Of a stretch of DNA of 49,179 nt, positions 8,513-16,655 are shown one piece after another; positions within the stretch are counted from its first letter, which is position 1; each line of letters begins with the position of its first letter. The notes under the pieces are model-generated. The model saw nothing but the letters and a program-made list of their open reading frames with translations. It ran no database searches and was not told the DNA's origin. A program made the translations under genes and the position numbers. The DNA comes from Gammaproteobacteria bacterium (GTDB lineage: Bacteria > Pseudomonadota > Gammaproteobacteria > Chromatiales > Chromatiaceae). Location: positions 1 to 49,179 of the forward strand of contig JAAAOQ010000051.1 of assembly GCA_009908845.1 (NCBI GenBank), written 5' to 3'.

Positions 8513-10282
8513 ATGCCACTGCGCAACCCCAAATCGCCCCGCTCGCGTAGCCTGGGTCCCGGCCCGCGCAGCGTGACGCCTGCGCCGCAACCGGCCACCG
8601 CGCCCGCTTCGCCGAAGCCGAAGCTGGAACGCGATGCTGCCGCTGCAGCGGATAAGGCGAGTCCGGCGGTCTCTGGGCGCGCAACGACTCGGCGTGCCGA
8701 GCGTCCGGCAGCGACCGGCCAGGGGCCGACAAGGCCGACCCGTCCACCGCGGCCGACACCGCCGGGGCGTGCCGCGGTCAAGCAGGCGGTCAAGGTGGCG
8801 CGTCCGAGCCTTGGCTTCGGCCAGCCCGCGCCGGCCGAGGCCGCGTCTGCGCCCGCCCTCGGGGCGGGCTCGGGCTTGCACCCGCTGACCGACGCGGCCG
8901 CGAATGCGCAGCTGCATGAGTATGAGTCCTCGGTCAAGCATGCGTTCGACAATCTGGTGCCGGTGCTCCAACGCATCGCCGCCGAGCGTTGCGAGCCGGA
9001 CTTCGTCGAGCGCGCGCAGCAGATCGCCCGAGCCGAGCTCGGTTTCGATCTGCCCGATGAGATCCTCGACACGGCTTGGATCACCGGGCTCGACATGCGT
9101 CGGCTGTTCGCCGCCTGCGTGTTCAAGACCTATCACCGGATGAGTGATGCCTTCTTCACTGCTGACCCGCTCGGTGGGCGCGGCGGTGAGGCGTTCGAGC
9201 AGTTCCTGCTCGAGTGCGGCTTCCATCTGATGGACGTCACCCCCTGCGCCGACGGCCGGCTGGCGCATGCGATCAGCTATGTGCTGCGCCTGCCCTACGG
9301 CCGGGTGCGCCGCAAGTCCTACGCCGGCTCGCTGTTCGATATCGAGAACACGGTCGAGAAGTGGGTCGAGACCGAGCTGATGCGCTTCCGCGAGGGCATC
9401 CCGAATACCGCCGACGAGCCGACCCGCTATCTGAAGGTAGTGATGTATCACGGCAGCTCGGTCGATCCGGCCCACCAGGGCTGTGCCGCGCACGGCTCCG
9501 ATGATGCCGCCGCCGCGCGCGCCGGACTGGAGCGCCTGAAGGCGTTTCGCCAGGCGATCGAGAACAGCTTCTGCTGCGGCGCCTCGGTCGATCTGCTGCT
9601 GGTCGGCCTGGATACCGATACCGATGCGATCCGGGTGCACGTCCCCGATGCCGACGGCTACTGCGACCTCGAGCATTGGCTCGATGCGGCCAAGGTCTAC
9701 GAGATCACCCGCGGGATGACGCCGGCCCAGGCGCGCACCCGCATCGCCGAGCTGGTGCGTGCGCATGCGCCGGGCAAGGCCGCCGGGGACGCCCTGCCGG
9801 ACGGGATGGTGCGTCTGATCGGTGGCCTGATCGAGCGCAACCTCTCGCAGATCGACTACGTCCGCCAGTATCACGGCGGCGGCTACGCCGACATCGGCCA
9901 TGCCGAGCGGTTTATCGGCGCCGGCATCGGCTTCGAGGAGATCCAGCTCCGGAACCTGACCTATTTCGCCTACCTGAGCACGGTCGAGGAAGGTGCTGCC
10001 GATCTTGATGTCGGGATCAAGATCTTCACCGGGCTGAACGTCAATCGCGGGCTGCCGGCGCCGATCATCGTCCGCTACGACTATCACGGCGGCGTGCCAG
10101 GCGCGCGCGAGCGCGCGGTCGAGCATTGCGAGCGCATCGCCGCCGCGCTCAAGGCGCGTTATCCGCAGCTCTGTGCCGACGGCATGCTGCATTGCCTGCG
10201 CGCGGTGCGCGACTGCGACGCTGCGGCGCCGATCGAGATCGTCGGCTCGTCGCTCGATCCCGCCGCGGCTGGCGCTCACTGA
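8513..10282 (+). CDS. csoS3: Carboxysome shell carbonic anhydrase CsoSCA (epsilon class)
   Basis: This enzyme converts bicarbonate to CO2 inside the carboxysome, next to RubisCO. The 589-residue protein has a Pro/Ala/Arg-rich, probably disordered N-terminal tail (about 1-120), which in this family recruits RubisCO. The helical and catalytic domains follow. Zinc and catalytic residues known from the Halothiobacillus enzyme are present with the same spacing: Cys245-Asp247-Arg249 in TPCADGR, then His313 and Cys324, which are eleven residues apart. The start lacks a strong ribosome-binding site, so translation may depend on coupling to csoS2, which ends 72 nt earlier. It lies in canonical position between csoS2 and csoS4A. 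The assignment is firm. Confidence 0.96.
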   Translation: MPLRNPKSPRSRSLGPGPRSVTPAPQPATAPASPKPKLERDAAAAADKASPAVSGRATTRRAERPAATGQGPTRPTRPPRPTPPGRAAVKQAVKVARPSLGFGQPAPAEAASAPALGAGSGLHPLTDAAANAQLHEYESSVKHAFDNLVPVLQRIAAERCEPDFVERAQQIARAELGFDLPDEILDTAWITGLDMRRLFAACVFKTYHRMSDAFFTADPLGGRGGEAFEQFLLECGFHLMDVTPCADGRLAHAISYVLRLPYGRVRRKSYAGSLFDIENTVEKWVETELMRFREGIPNTADEPTRYLKVVMYHGSSVDPAHQGCAAHGSDDAAAARAGLERLKAFRQAIENSFCCGASVDLLLVGLDTDTDAIRVHVPDADGYCDLEHWLDAAKVYEITRGMTPAQARTRIAELVRAHAPGKAAGDALPDGMVRLIGGLIERNLSQIDYVRQYHGGGYADIGHAERFIGAGIGFEEIQLRNLTYFAYLSTVEEGAADLDVGIKIFTGLNVNRGLPAPIIVRYDYHGGVPGARERAVEHCERIAAALKARYPQLCADGMLHCLRAVRDCDAAAPIEIVGSSLDPAAAGAH

Positions 10283-10295
10283 GGCGCAAGCGTCG

Positions 10296-10553
10296 ATGAA
10301 GATTTGCAAGGTCCTCAAGCCATTGGTCTCGACCTACCGTATCCCGGAGTTCGAGCACAAGCATCTGCAGGTGGTGCAGGACGGCAGCTCGCAGCTGGTG
10401 GCGGTCGATGCGGTCGGCTGCAAGCCGGACGACTGGGTCATCTGCGTTGGTAGCTCGGCCGCCCGCGAGGCCGCCGGCAGCAAGGCCTACCCGAGCGATC
10501 TGACCATCGTCGGCATCATCGACAACTGGGACGATCCGGAAGCTGAGGGTTGA
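10296..10553 (+). CDS. csoS4A: Carboxysome pentameric vertex protein CsoS4A
   Basis: This is a BMV-family pentamer that closes the vertices of the icosahedral carboxysome shell. The 85-residue product starts MKICKVLKPLVSTYRI and carries VDAVGCKPDDWVICVGSSAAR and DLTIVGIIDNW, the family's core pattern. It begins 14 nt after the end of csoS3 with GAGG about 11 nt upstream, and csoS4B begins almost at once after it, so the three are very probably co-translated. An upstream in-frame extension to 10173 has no family similarity and overlaps csoS3; it was rejected. Confidence 0.95.
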   Translation: MKICKVLKPLVSTYRIPEFEHKHLQVVQDGSSQLVAVDAVGCKPDDWVICVGSSAAREAAGSKAYPSDLTIVGIIDNWDDPEAEG

Positions 10554-10560
10554 GGTGGGT

Positions 10561-10872
10561 ATGGAGATCAATCAGGTCGTCGGGACGCTGTACTGCACCG
10601 AGCGCATCGAGGGGCTGCGCCATTGCAGCCTGCGCATCCTCAAGGACAAGAAGGGCAAGCTGCTGGTGGCGACCGATCCGGTCGGGACGCGCCCTGGCAA
10701 CTGGGTGTTCACGGTCAGCGGGTCTGCCGGGCGCTACGCGATGGGCAACCCGGACATCCTGACCGATCTGACCATCGGCGGGATCATCGACGCTTGGGCG
10801 CCGGAGACGGTGACCAAGCCGGAGGCCAGCAGCAGTGCGTCGCCCGCAACGCCGCGCGACAAGGCTGCCTAG
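10561..10872 (+). CDS. csoS4B: Carboxysome pentameric vertex protein CsoS4B
   Basis: This is the second BMV-family vertex pentamer. The 103-residue protein begins MEINQVVGTLYCTERIEGL and contains DPVGTRPGNWVFTVSGSAGR and DLTIGGIIDAW, parallel to CsoS4A. The last 20 or so residues are Ala/Ser/Pro-rich and probably flexible. ATG 10561 follows GAGGTG by 3 nt. A GTG two codons earlier (10555) is an alternative start and would add only Met-Gly. The spacing from csoS4A is 7 nt. The assignment is firm; the exact start is open by two codons. Confidence 0.94.
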   Translation: MEINQVVGTLYCTERIEGLRHCSLRILKDKKGKLLVATDPVGTRPGNWVFTVSGSAGRYAMGNPDILTDLTIGGIIDAWAPETVTKPEASSSASPATPRDKAA

Positions 10873-10949
10873 GGCCGGGCAGGGGTTCGTTTGAATCGAT
10901 TCGGACCGCGACCAACGCGGCATCAGGTCTTTGACGGAGAAGACAAAAA

Positions 10950-11273
10950 ATGGCAGGCGAAAGAGTTGGCATTGCGCTCGGCATGATCGAGACCCGTGGT
11001 CTGGTGCCGGCGATCGAGGCTGCGGATGCGATGACCAAGGCCGCTGAGGTGCGGCTGATCGGCCGCGAGTTCGTCGGTGGCGGTTATGTGACCGTGCTGG
11101 TGCGCGGTGAGACCGGCGCCGTGAATGCCGCCGTGCGGGCCGGGGCCGATGCCTGCGAGCGCGTCGGCGACGGCTTGGTCGCGGCGCATATCATCGCCCG
11201 CCCGCATCGCGAGGTGGAGCCGGTGCTGGAAAACACGGGTGACGGCTTCAAGCCCGGGCAGCCTGGGCGCTGA
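10950..11273 (+). CDS. csoS1: Carboxysome shell hexamer protein CsoS1 (first copy)
   Basis: This is a BMC-domain hexamer forming the facets of the shell; its central pore passes bicarbonate and RuBP. The 107-residue protein has GIALGMIETRGLVPAIEAAD, AAEVRLIGREFVGGGYVT and GADACERVGDGLVAAHIIARPH, the standard CsoS1 core. GGAG lies about 10 nt upstream. It differs from the two following copies in the N-terminus (MAGERVG instead of MANETMG), at Leu36 (Met in the others) and in a longer tail ENTGDGFKPGQPGR. Which of CsoS1A, B or C it corresponds to cannot be decided from the sequence alone. Confidence 0.95.
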   Translation: MAGERVGIALGMIETRGLVPAIEAADAMTKAAEVRLIGREFVGGGYVTVLVRGETGAVNAAVRAGADACERVGDGLVAAHIIARPHREVEPVLENTGDGFKPGQPGR

Positions 11274-11374
11274 GCTTCCCGGCTTCGATGAAGGTGACGG
11301 GGTCCCCTGTCCTCTGCGATAGGGCCTTCGAGCACATCACAAATCCAAGACTGTAGACAGACGGAGAAAGACAG

Positions 11375-11680
11375 ATGGCGAACGAGACCATGGGTATTGC
11401 GCTTGGCATGATCGAGACGCGCGGCTTGGTGCCGGCAATCGAGGCGGCCGATGCGATGACGAAGGCGGCCGAGGTGCGCATGATCGGCCGCGAGTTCGTC
11501 GGTGGCGGTTATGTCACCGTGCTGGTGCGCGGCGAGACCGGTGCGGTCAATGCGGCTGTGCGCGCTGGAGCCGATGCCTGCGAGCGCGTTGGTGACGGCC
11601 TGGTCGCTGCCCACATCATCGCCCGCCCGCACCGCGAGGTGGAGCCGGTGCTGCCGACCGGTAGCAGCTCGTCCGACTGA
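11375..11680 (+). CDS. csoS1: Carboxysome shell hexamer protein CsoS1 (second copy)
   Basis: A BMC-domain shell hexamer of 101 residues. Its first 96 residues are identical to those of the third copy, and the two differ only in the tail (SSSSD here). The nucleotide sequences nevertheless differ at many third codon positions, which indicates long separate existence under strong purifying selection rather than a fresh duplication. GGAG lies upstream of the ATG, and the gap from the first copy is 101 nt. Family certainty is very high; the A/B/C letter is not assigned. Confidence 0.95.
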   Translation: MANETMGIALGMIETRGLVPAIEAADAMTKAAEVRMIGREFVGGGYVTVLVRGETGAVNAAVRAGADACERVGDGLVAAHIIARPHREVEPVLPTGSSSSD

Positions 11681-11844
11681 TTGGGTGAGGTGAGCGCAAG
11701 CCTTTGAAGCGCGAGGCCTAGGGCGGCATCCGCTGGCTCGGCTGGAGGATTTCTGGTCTAGGCAGCGGTCGGCCTTGAGTAAGACTGAGCAAGATCGCGA
11801 AGCGGGCCGTCGGGACCCGGCGCGTCAACACTGGGAGAAGTTCC

Positions 11845-12150
11845 ATGGCAAACGAGACGATGGGCATTGCCCTCGGGATGATCGAGACGCGCGGCCTGGT
11901 GCCGGCCATTGAGGCAGCCGACGCGATGACGAAGGCGGCTGAGGTGCGGATGATCGGGCGGGAGTTCGTCGGCGGCGGTTATGTCACCGTGCTGGTGCGC
12001 GGCGAGACCGGTGCGGTCAATGCGGCCGTGCGCGCTGGGGCCGATGCCTGCGAGCGCGTTGGTGATGGGCTGGTAGCCGCTCATATCATCGCCCGCCCAC
12101 ACCGCGAGGTGGAGCCGGTGCTGCCGACCGGTCGCCAAGCGAGCGATTAA
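11845..12150 (+). CDS. csoS1: Carboxysome shell hexamer protein CsoS1 (third copy)
   Basis: The third tandem BMC-domain shell hexamer, 101 residues, ends PTGRQASD and is otherwise identical in protein sequence to the second copy. GGGAG precedes the start. The 164-nt gap before it contains no ORF or clear terminator. Three tandem csoS1 genes are also found in Halothiobacillus-type operons, so the number is normal for proteobacterial alpha-carboxysomes. Confidence 0.95.
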   Translation: MANETMGIALGMIETRGLVPAIEAADAMTKAAEVRMIGREFVGGGYVTVLVRGETGAVNAAVRAGADACERVGDGLVAAHIIARPHREVEPVLPTGRQASD

Positions 12151-12338
12151 ACGACGGGGTCTGGCAACCGCAGGGCATCCGTGCATCGAAGTCAGCGCGT
12201 GGTCCCCGCACCGGGGTCAATCCGGCTGCGGGCACCGGCGACGGCAGCTTGGCCGACCACTGCGAGCCCGATCGCGGGTACCCGCAGCGGTCTGCACGAT
12301 GAAGGCAAATCGAGACGTACTGGAAATCCACGCAGCGC

Positions 12339-12812
12339 ATGCGTCACGCAACCGTTCATCCCCGCACGCTGGGTTATCTCGGCCGCGCCTTGAGCCTCGA
12401 ATACTCGGCCGTTCAGCAGTATATGACTCAGGCTGCGCTGGCCGAGGCCTGGGGGCTCAAGGAGGCGGCCGACCGCTTCCGCCGCGAGACGGTCGAGGAG
12501 ATGCAGCATGCGGAGCGCCTCGTCAAGCGCATGCTGGGGTTAGGCGTCTCGCCGAATGCATCGCAGCTACGGCCGGCCGGTGTCGCACGGAGCTTGGTCG
12601 ATCTGCTGCGCCAGGATCAGGTGCTCGAGGCCGAGATCGTGGCGCTCTATGACGAGGCGACCCGGTTTTGTCGCCGCATCGGCGATCATGAGAACGGCGA
12701 ATTCTTCAACGGGCTGCTTCAGGACGAGCTGCATCACGCCGCTGAGATCGAGACCTGGCTTGAGGCGCTGGGCGTCCCCCGTGCTCGGCCTGATGAGCGT
12801 GCCTACTTCTGA
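12339..12812 (+). CDS. Bacterioferritin-like protein of the carboxysome operon
   Basis: This 157-residue four-helix ferritin-like protein has candidate di-iron ligands in the expected order: Glu21 (SLEYSA), Glu54 and His57 (EEMQHAE), Glu97/Glu99 (LEAEIVALY), and Glu130 and His133 (DELHHA). Genes of this kind lie downstream of csoS1 in many alpha-carboxysome operons, but their role in carboxysome function is not settled. Its stop codon overlaps the next gene's start (TGATG), showing translational coupling to the acRAF-like gene. The ribosome-binding site is weak. Iron storage or redox handling is possible; I do not claim a specific function. Confidence 0.8.
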   Translation: MRHATVHPRTLGYLGRALSLEYSAVQQYMTQAALAEAWGLKEAADRFRRETVEEMQHAERLVKRMLGLGVSPNASQLRPAGVARSLVDLLRQDQVLEAEIVALYDEATRFCRRIGDHENGEFFNGLLQDELHHAAEIETWLEALGVPRARPDERAYF

Positions 12813-13084
12813 TGACCGAGACCGGTGGACATCCTTGGCGTGAACGCGCTCGACCGTTGCGGTTGGAACGTCGGGTCGAGTTCGATGAGTACGATGCATT
12901 GCGGGAGTTCCTAGACCAGGTTGCAGCCCTGTCAGAGGAAACCGGGCTCTATCCGAACTTGAGCTTTGGCCGAACCTATGTGAATTTGACCCTGTTCGCC
13001 GATGAGGATGGCGAAACGCTCGGTCGCGAGCGCGAGGATTTCGCGCAACGGGTTGATGACTTGCTCGCTGGGCCGGCCGCTTGA
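12812..13084 (+). CDS. Pterin-4a-carbinolamine dehydratase-like protein, probable RubisCO assembly factor acRAF
   Basis: This 90-residue protein has the alpha-beta pattern of the pterin dehydratase fold (RRVEFDEYDALREFLDQVA, then GLYPNLSFGRTYVNLTLF). Instead of the dehydratase HPE/H-H type active-site cluster it shows YPNLSFGRTYVN, which is the appearance of the degenerate alpha-carboxysome assembly factor (acRAF). These proteins are thought to help RubisCO assemble and are coded in carboxysome operons. It overlaps the bacterioferritin-like gene by one base (TGATG). Catalytic dehydratase activity seems unlikely. Confidence 0.8.
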   Translation: MTETGGHPWRERARPLRLERRVEFDEYDALREFLDQVAALSEETGLYPNLSFGRTYVNLTLFADEDGETLGREREDFAQRVDDLLAGPAA

Positions 13085-13161
13085 TGCATCGGTTCGGATA
13101 CGGTGAGGCTCCGTTGCGGACGAGGGCTTAGGCAATACCGATAGGCGTTGGAGGATGAACA

Positions 13162-13419
13162 ATGAGCGAAGAAAAGACCCTGACGGCATCGAATGACGCC
13201 GCTGCCCCCGGCGCTTCATCGGGCAGCGGTGCTGCTTCGACCCGCAAGAAGACCAGTGCCCGCGCTGCGTCGTCGGCGCGCCGTGGTCGGGCGCAAGGCA
13301 CGTCCGGGGCATCCACCTCGGGCTTTGGCGAGCCGGCGCTCGCGAGTCAAGCCCGCACGCAGAATCCCTCATTGGGTGATGACCCGTATCAAAGCGGGCA
13401 ACGCATCTGGCCTGATTGA
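13162..13419 (+). CDS. Small disordered protein with near-C-terminal Trp, candidate McdB-like carboxysome positioning factor
   Basis: This 85-residue protein has a strong ribosome-binding site (GGAGGA at 13150-13155, 6 nt before ATG). Residues 1-52 are low-complexity Ser/Ala/Gly/Arg/Lys and probably disordered. The last part, ending NPSLGDDPYQSGQRIWPD, looks more constrained and has its only Trp at position 83. McdB proteins, which with the ParA-type ATPase McdA space carboxysomes along the nucleoid, are variable, disordered and carry an invariant Trp at or near the C-terminus; the alpha type is coded in cso operons. The position between acRAF and cbbR fits. No mcdA-like gene is present in this window. 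The function is inference from composition and context, not from recognised homology. Confidence 0.6.
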   Translation: MSEEKTLTASNDAAAPGASSGSGAASTRKKTSARAASSARRGRAQGTSGASTSGFGEPALASQARTQNPSLGDDPYQSGQRIWPD

Positions 13420-13645
13420 CCGAGCGATGCCCAGATGCCAAGGGCCAGCCGATCTTCGGCCTGGGCCTCATCCTTTCGTGAAGCTGTTGTCCCGGTCGAC
13501 CGTTGTTCATGATGACCGCTTTCAGCTAGCCTGTCTGCCTAAGCGTTGGTGCAGCGGGTCTGACGCGACAGGGTGTTCGTGCGTCCGACGATGAATTGCA
13601 GCACCGATCCGGTCGCCGAGCCAACCGGTCTGAGGGTGTCGATCG

Positions 13646-14746
13646 ATGGCCGGGCGTAAGCCGAAGGGCGTGCCGGCGGGTAGCAGTCGACACAGTGCGA
13701 TGCCGCAGGATGCCGTCCCCGATGCGGCCGAAGCGCGCACCCAGTCTGGCGGCAACGGCTCCGATTACCTGATTCGGCACACGACACTGCGTCAGCTGCA
13801 GTTGCTCGAGGCGATCGTCCGCCTGGGCAGCTTTACGCGAGCGGCCGAAGAGCTCTTCCTGACGCAGCCGACTGTCTCGATGCAGATCAAGAAGCTGTCC
13901 GAGGCGATCGGTGCCCCGTTGTTCCGTCATGTCGGTCGCACCATCGAGCCAACCGACGCCGGCCGTGAGGTTCACGCGGCCTGCCGCGACATCCTGAGCA
14001 CCCTCTCTAACCTCGAGATCAAGCTCGCCGATCTGAAAGGTCTAAAGCGCGGCCGTCTGCGTCTCGGTGTGCTCACAACGGCCAAGTACGTCGCCCCCGA
14101 GATCCTGGGCGCGTTTTGCCGCGTCTATCCGGGCATCGATGTGTCACTCAAGGTCACCAATCGCGAGCATATCCTCGAGCGGTTGATGGGCCATGATGAC
14201 GATCTCTACGTGATGGGGCAGCCGCGGGAAGCGAACGACCAGATCGAGACCATCCCGTTCGCGCCGAATCCATTGGTGATGGTCGCAAGCGCCGAGCATC
14301 CGCTGGCCGGTGAGCGGTCCATTCCGCTGCAAGCGCTCGCCGAGGAGAGCTTCATCCTGCGCGAATCGGGCTCGGGCATCCGCGATGCGGTGCTCACGCA
14401 CTTCGCTGCTGCGGGTCTGACGCCCCGAGTCCGGATGCAGCTCGGCAGCAACGAGGCGATCAAGCGCGCGATTGTCGGCGGTCTGGGTATTGCCGCGTTG
14501 TCGCTGCATTCGTTGACGCTCGAGAGCGGTGGCGGCCGCTTGGCGCTGCTCGATGTCGAGGGCTTTCCGATCATGCGGCGCTGGCATCTGGTCTACTCGA
14601 AGGGACGTGAGCTATCGTTGGTGGCTCGCACCTTCCTCAATTTCGCGATCGACTACGAGCCGGAGATCCGCGCCCGGCTGGCTGAGGCCGAGGCCAACTT
14701 CGATGGCATGCGCGATCGGCTCAGCGCGCAATCACGCTCCACCTAA
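13646..14746 (+). CDS. cbbR: LysR-type regulator CbbR
   Basis: This is the transcriptional activator of RubisCO operons and senses Calvin-cycle metabolites. The 366-residue product has a classic N-terminal winged helix (RHTTLRQLQLLEAIVRLGSFTRAAEELFLTQPTVSMQIKKLSE) and a periplasmic-binding-protein-like effector domain ending LARTFLNFA-type sequence. The ATG at 13646 follows GAGGGT. This gives an unusual 40-residue N-terminal extension before the helix-turn-helix, since most family members begin close to RHTTLRQLQ. A later start is possible. It is coded in the same direction at the end of the carboxysome cluster rather than divergently upstream. Its likely target is the dyad at 3687-3724. purK starts 13 nt after its stop. 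Confidence 0.9.
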   Translation: MAGRKPKGVPAGSSRHSAMPQDAVPDAAEARTQSGGNGSDYLIRHTTLRQLQLLEAIVRLGSFTRAAEELFLTQPTVSMQIKKLSEAIGAPLFRHVGRTIEPTDAGREVHAACRDILSTLSNLEIKLADLKGLKRGRLRLGVLTTAKYVAPEILGAFCRVYPGIDVSLKVTNREHILERLMGHDDDLYVMGQPREANDQIETIPFAPNPLVMVASAEHPLAGERSIPLQALAEESFILRESGSGIRDAVLTHFAAAGLTPRVRMQLGSNEAIKRAIVGGLGIAALSLHSLTLESGGGRLALLDVEGFPIMRRWHLVYSKGRELSLVARTFLNFAIDYEPEIRARLAEAEANFDGMRDRLSAQSRST

Positions 14747-14759
14747 GAGGCGTCGCACG

Positions 14760-15932
14760 ATGGCCGCAGCATCGACTGCATTGGACCGCTATCCGTTTCC
14801 AGTCGCCCGTGTTGGGATCATCGGCGGCGGCCAGCTGGGGCGCATGTTGGTCAAGGCGGCAAAACGACTCGGCTGTAGCTGTATCGTAGTCGACCCGACC
14901 CCTGGTTCGCCGGCTGGGCAGGTCTCCGGCCAACAGATCGTCGCCGACTCCCATGATCCGCAGGCGCTGCTCGAGCTCGCCGAGCAAGTCGACGTGATCA
15001 CCTTCGATATCGAGGATATCGATGTCGCAATCCTTGCCGGGATCGCCGCAAAGGGGCACCACATCCTGCCGTCCTGCGAGCTGCTCGCCGATATCCAGGA
15101 CAAGCTCCGCCAGAAGCGGTTGCTGACGAGGCTCGGCATCCCGACGGCGGATTTCGTTGCTGCCGATCAGGTCGATGCCGAGCAGCTCGCCGACTTTGGC
15201 TACCCACTGGTCCAGAAGGCGCGCCGTGGCGGCTACGACGGCCGCGGCGTCGTGGTGATGAGGTCGGCCGCCGATGCCGGGCAGGTGCTGCCGGTCCCAT
15301 CGTTGCTCGAGCGCTTCGTTCCGGCCGAGAAGGAGCTCGCCGTGATCGTGGTGCGCGGGCAGGATGGCGAGGTGCGCAGCTATGCCCCGGTCGAGATGTG
15401 CTTCCGGCCTGGCGAGAATATCTTGGACATGCTGCTCGCACCGGCCAGGATTGAACCGGAGACCGCGGCAGCGGCACGGCGCTTGGCAACCGAGACGGTG
15501 ACCGCCCTTGGTGGGGTCGGTATCTTCGGCATCGAGATGTTCCTGACTGTCGACGGCAAGCTGTTGATCAACGAGGTCGCGCCACGGACGCACAACTCCG
15601 GTCACTATACGATCGAGGCCTGTATCACCGATCAGTTCGAGCAGCATTTGCGGGCGATCACTGGGCTTCCGCTGGGCGTGACCGATCAGATGCTGCCCGC
15701 TGCGATGATCAATCTGCTGGGTGCACCGGGTGAGTCTGGTGCGCCGGTGATCCAGGGGCTGCGCGCGGCGCTCGCGATCCCGGGGGTCTCGGTCCATTTC
15801 TATGGCAAGGCACAGACAAGACCGTTTCGAAAGATGGGGCACGTGACCGTGCTCGACGCTGATATCGATCGCGCGCGCGAGAAGGCAGAGCAGGTGCGCG
15901 CGCTGCTCGCGATTGGAGGTCAAAACCCTTGA
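14760..15932 (+). CDS. purK: N5-carboxyaminoimidazole ribonucleotide synthase PurK
   Basis: PurK makes N5-carboxyaminoimidazole ribonucleotide from AIR, bicarbonate and ATP in purine biosynthesis; the ATP-grasp fold is cytoplasmic. ATG 14760 gives a 390-residue protein whose N-terminal nucleotide-binding motif is [17 protein letters not shown], followed by [21 protein letters not shown] and the ATP-grasp end [15 protein letters not shown]. The open frame extends upstream to 14529, but that part is antisense-like noise inside cbbR. The gene lies 13 nt after cbbR with AAGAGG upstream and overlaps purE by 4 nt. The assignment is firm. Confidence 0.96.
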   Translation: MAAASTALDRYPFPVARVGIIGGGQLGRMLVKAAKRLGCSCIVVDPTPGSPAGQVSGQQIVADSHDPQALLELAEQVDVITFDIEDIDVAILAGIAAKGHHILPSCELLADIQDKLRQKRLLTRLGIPTADFVAADQVDAEQLADFGYPLVQKARRGGYDGRGVVVMRSAADAGQVLPVPSLLERFVPAEKELAVIVVRGQDGEVRSYAPVEMCFRPGENILDMLLAPARIEPETAAAARRLATETVTALGGVGIFGIEMFLTVDGKLLINEVAPRTHNSGHYTIEACITDQFEQHLRAITGLPLGVTDQMLPAAMINLLGAPGESGAPVIQGLRAALAIPGVSVHFYGKAQTRPFRKMGHVTVLDADIDRAREKAEQVRALLAIGGQNP

Positions 15933-16471
15933 GCAGTGTCGGCTCCCAGCCTCAGGTTGGTGTAATCATGGGAAGTGATTCGGATCTGCCGGTGATGCAG
16001 GCCGCTGCCGATGTGCTCAAGGAGCTTCAGGTGTCCTATGAGCTGAGTATCGTCTCGGCGCATCGGACACCGAGGCGGTTGTACAGCTATGCCGAAGAGG
16101 CTGCCAACCGTGGTCTCAAGGTGATCATCGCCGGCGCCGGCGGCGCGGCGCACCTCCCAGGTATGGTTGCAGCGATCACCCCGCTGCCGGTGATCGGCGT
16201 CCCGGTGAAGACCTCGGCGATGTCCGGTCAGGACTCGCTGCTGTCGATCGTGCAGATGCCCGCGGGTGTTCCGGTCGCGACGGTCGCGATCAATGGTGCC
16301 CGCAATGCCGGGCTGCTTGCGGCCCAGATCCTCGGCGTGACCGATCTGGTCATCCGCGAGCGCATCCGGGTCTTCAAGGAGGCGTTGGAGGCCGAGGTGC
16401 TGAAAAAGGTGGAGCGACTGGAGGCCGGTGAGATCACGGCCGAGACGGTGCGAGCGGCCAAGAGCCGATGA
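15929..16471 (+). CDS. purE: N5-carboxyaminoimidazole ribonucleotide mutase PurE
   Basis: PurE moves the carboxyl group of N5-CAIR to carbon, giving CAIR. The class I signature [17 protein letters not shown], the active-site SAHRTPRRL and [13 protein letters not shown] are all present. The start appears to be TTG at 15929, giving 180 residues: a strong GGAGGT (15915-15920) sits 8 nt before it, and the TTG overlaps the purK stop in TTGA. The alternative is the ATG of MGSDSD at 15968, which has no good ribosome-binding site. The gene forms a translationally coupled pair with purK. Confidence 0.96.
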   Translation: MSSVGSQPQVGVIMGSDSDLPVMQAAADVLKELQVSYELSIVSAHRTPRRLYSYAEEAANRGLKVIIAGAGGAAHLPGMVAAITPLPVIGVPVKTSAMSGQDSLLSIVQMPAGVPVATVAINGARNAGLLAAQILGVTDLVIRERIRVFKEALEAEVLKKVERLEAGEITAETVRAAKSR

Positions 16472-16655
16472 CCCTCTGAACGGATACGCGACGGAGCGCC
16501 GTGGCGCCCAGCGCCGCGCGCTCATCCGAGCCCGGCGCGCAGAGGCGAGGCACCATGCAGGTGTCCGCGGCCTGGAAGGCGAGCGCGCAGCCTGAAAGTC
16601 AGCCAACGGGGGCCACCAGCTATCGCAGTGGTCCTGAGCCTTGAAGGGGAACCCG

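Noticed and set aside
8420..10318. 632-codon minus-strand frame opposite csoS3
   Set aside because: Antisense shadow; the plus strand encodes the zinc-binding residues of CsoSCA with exact spacing.
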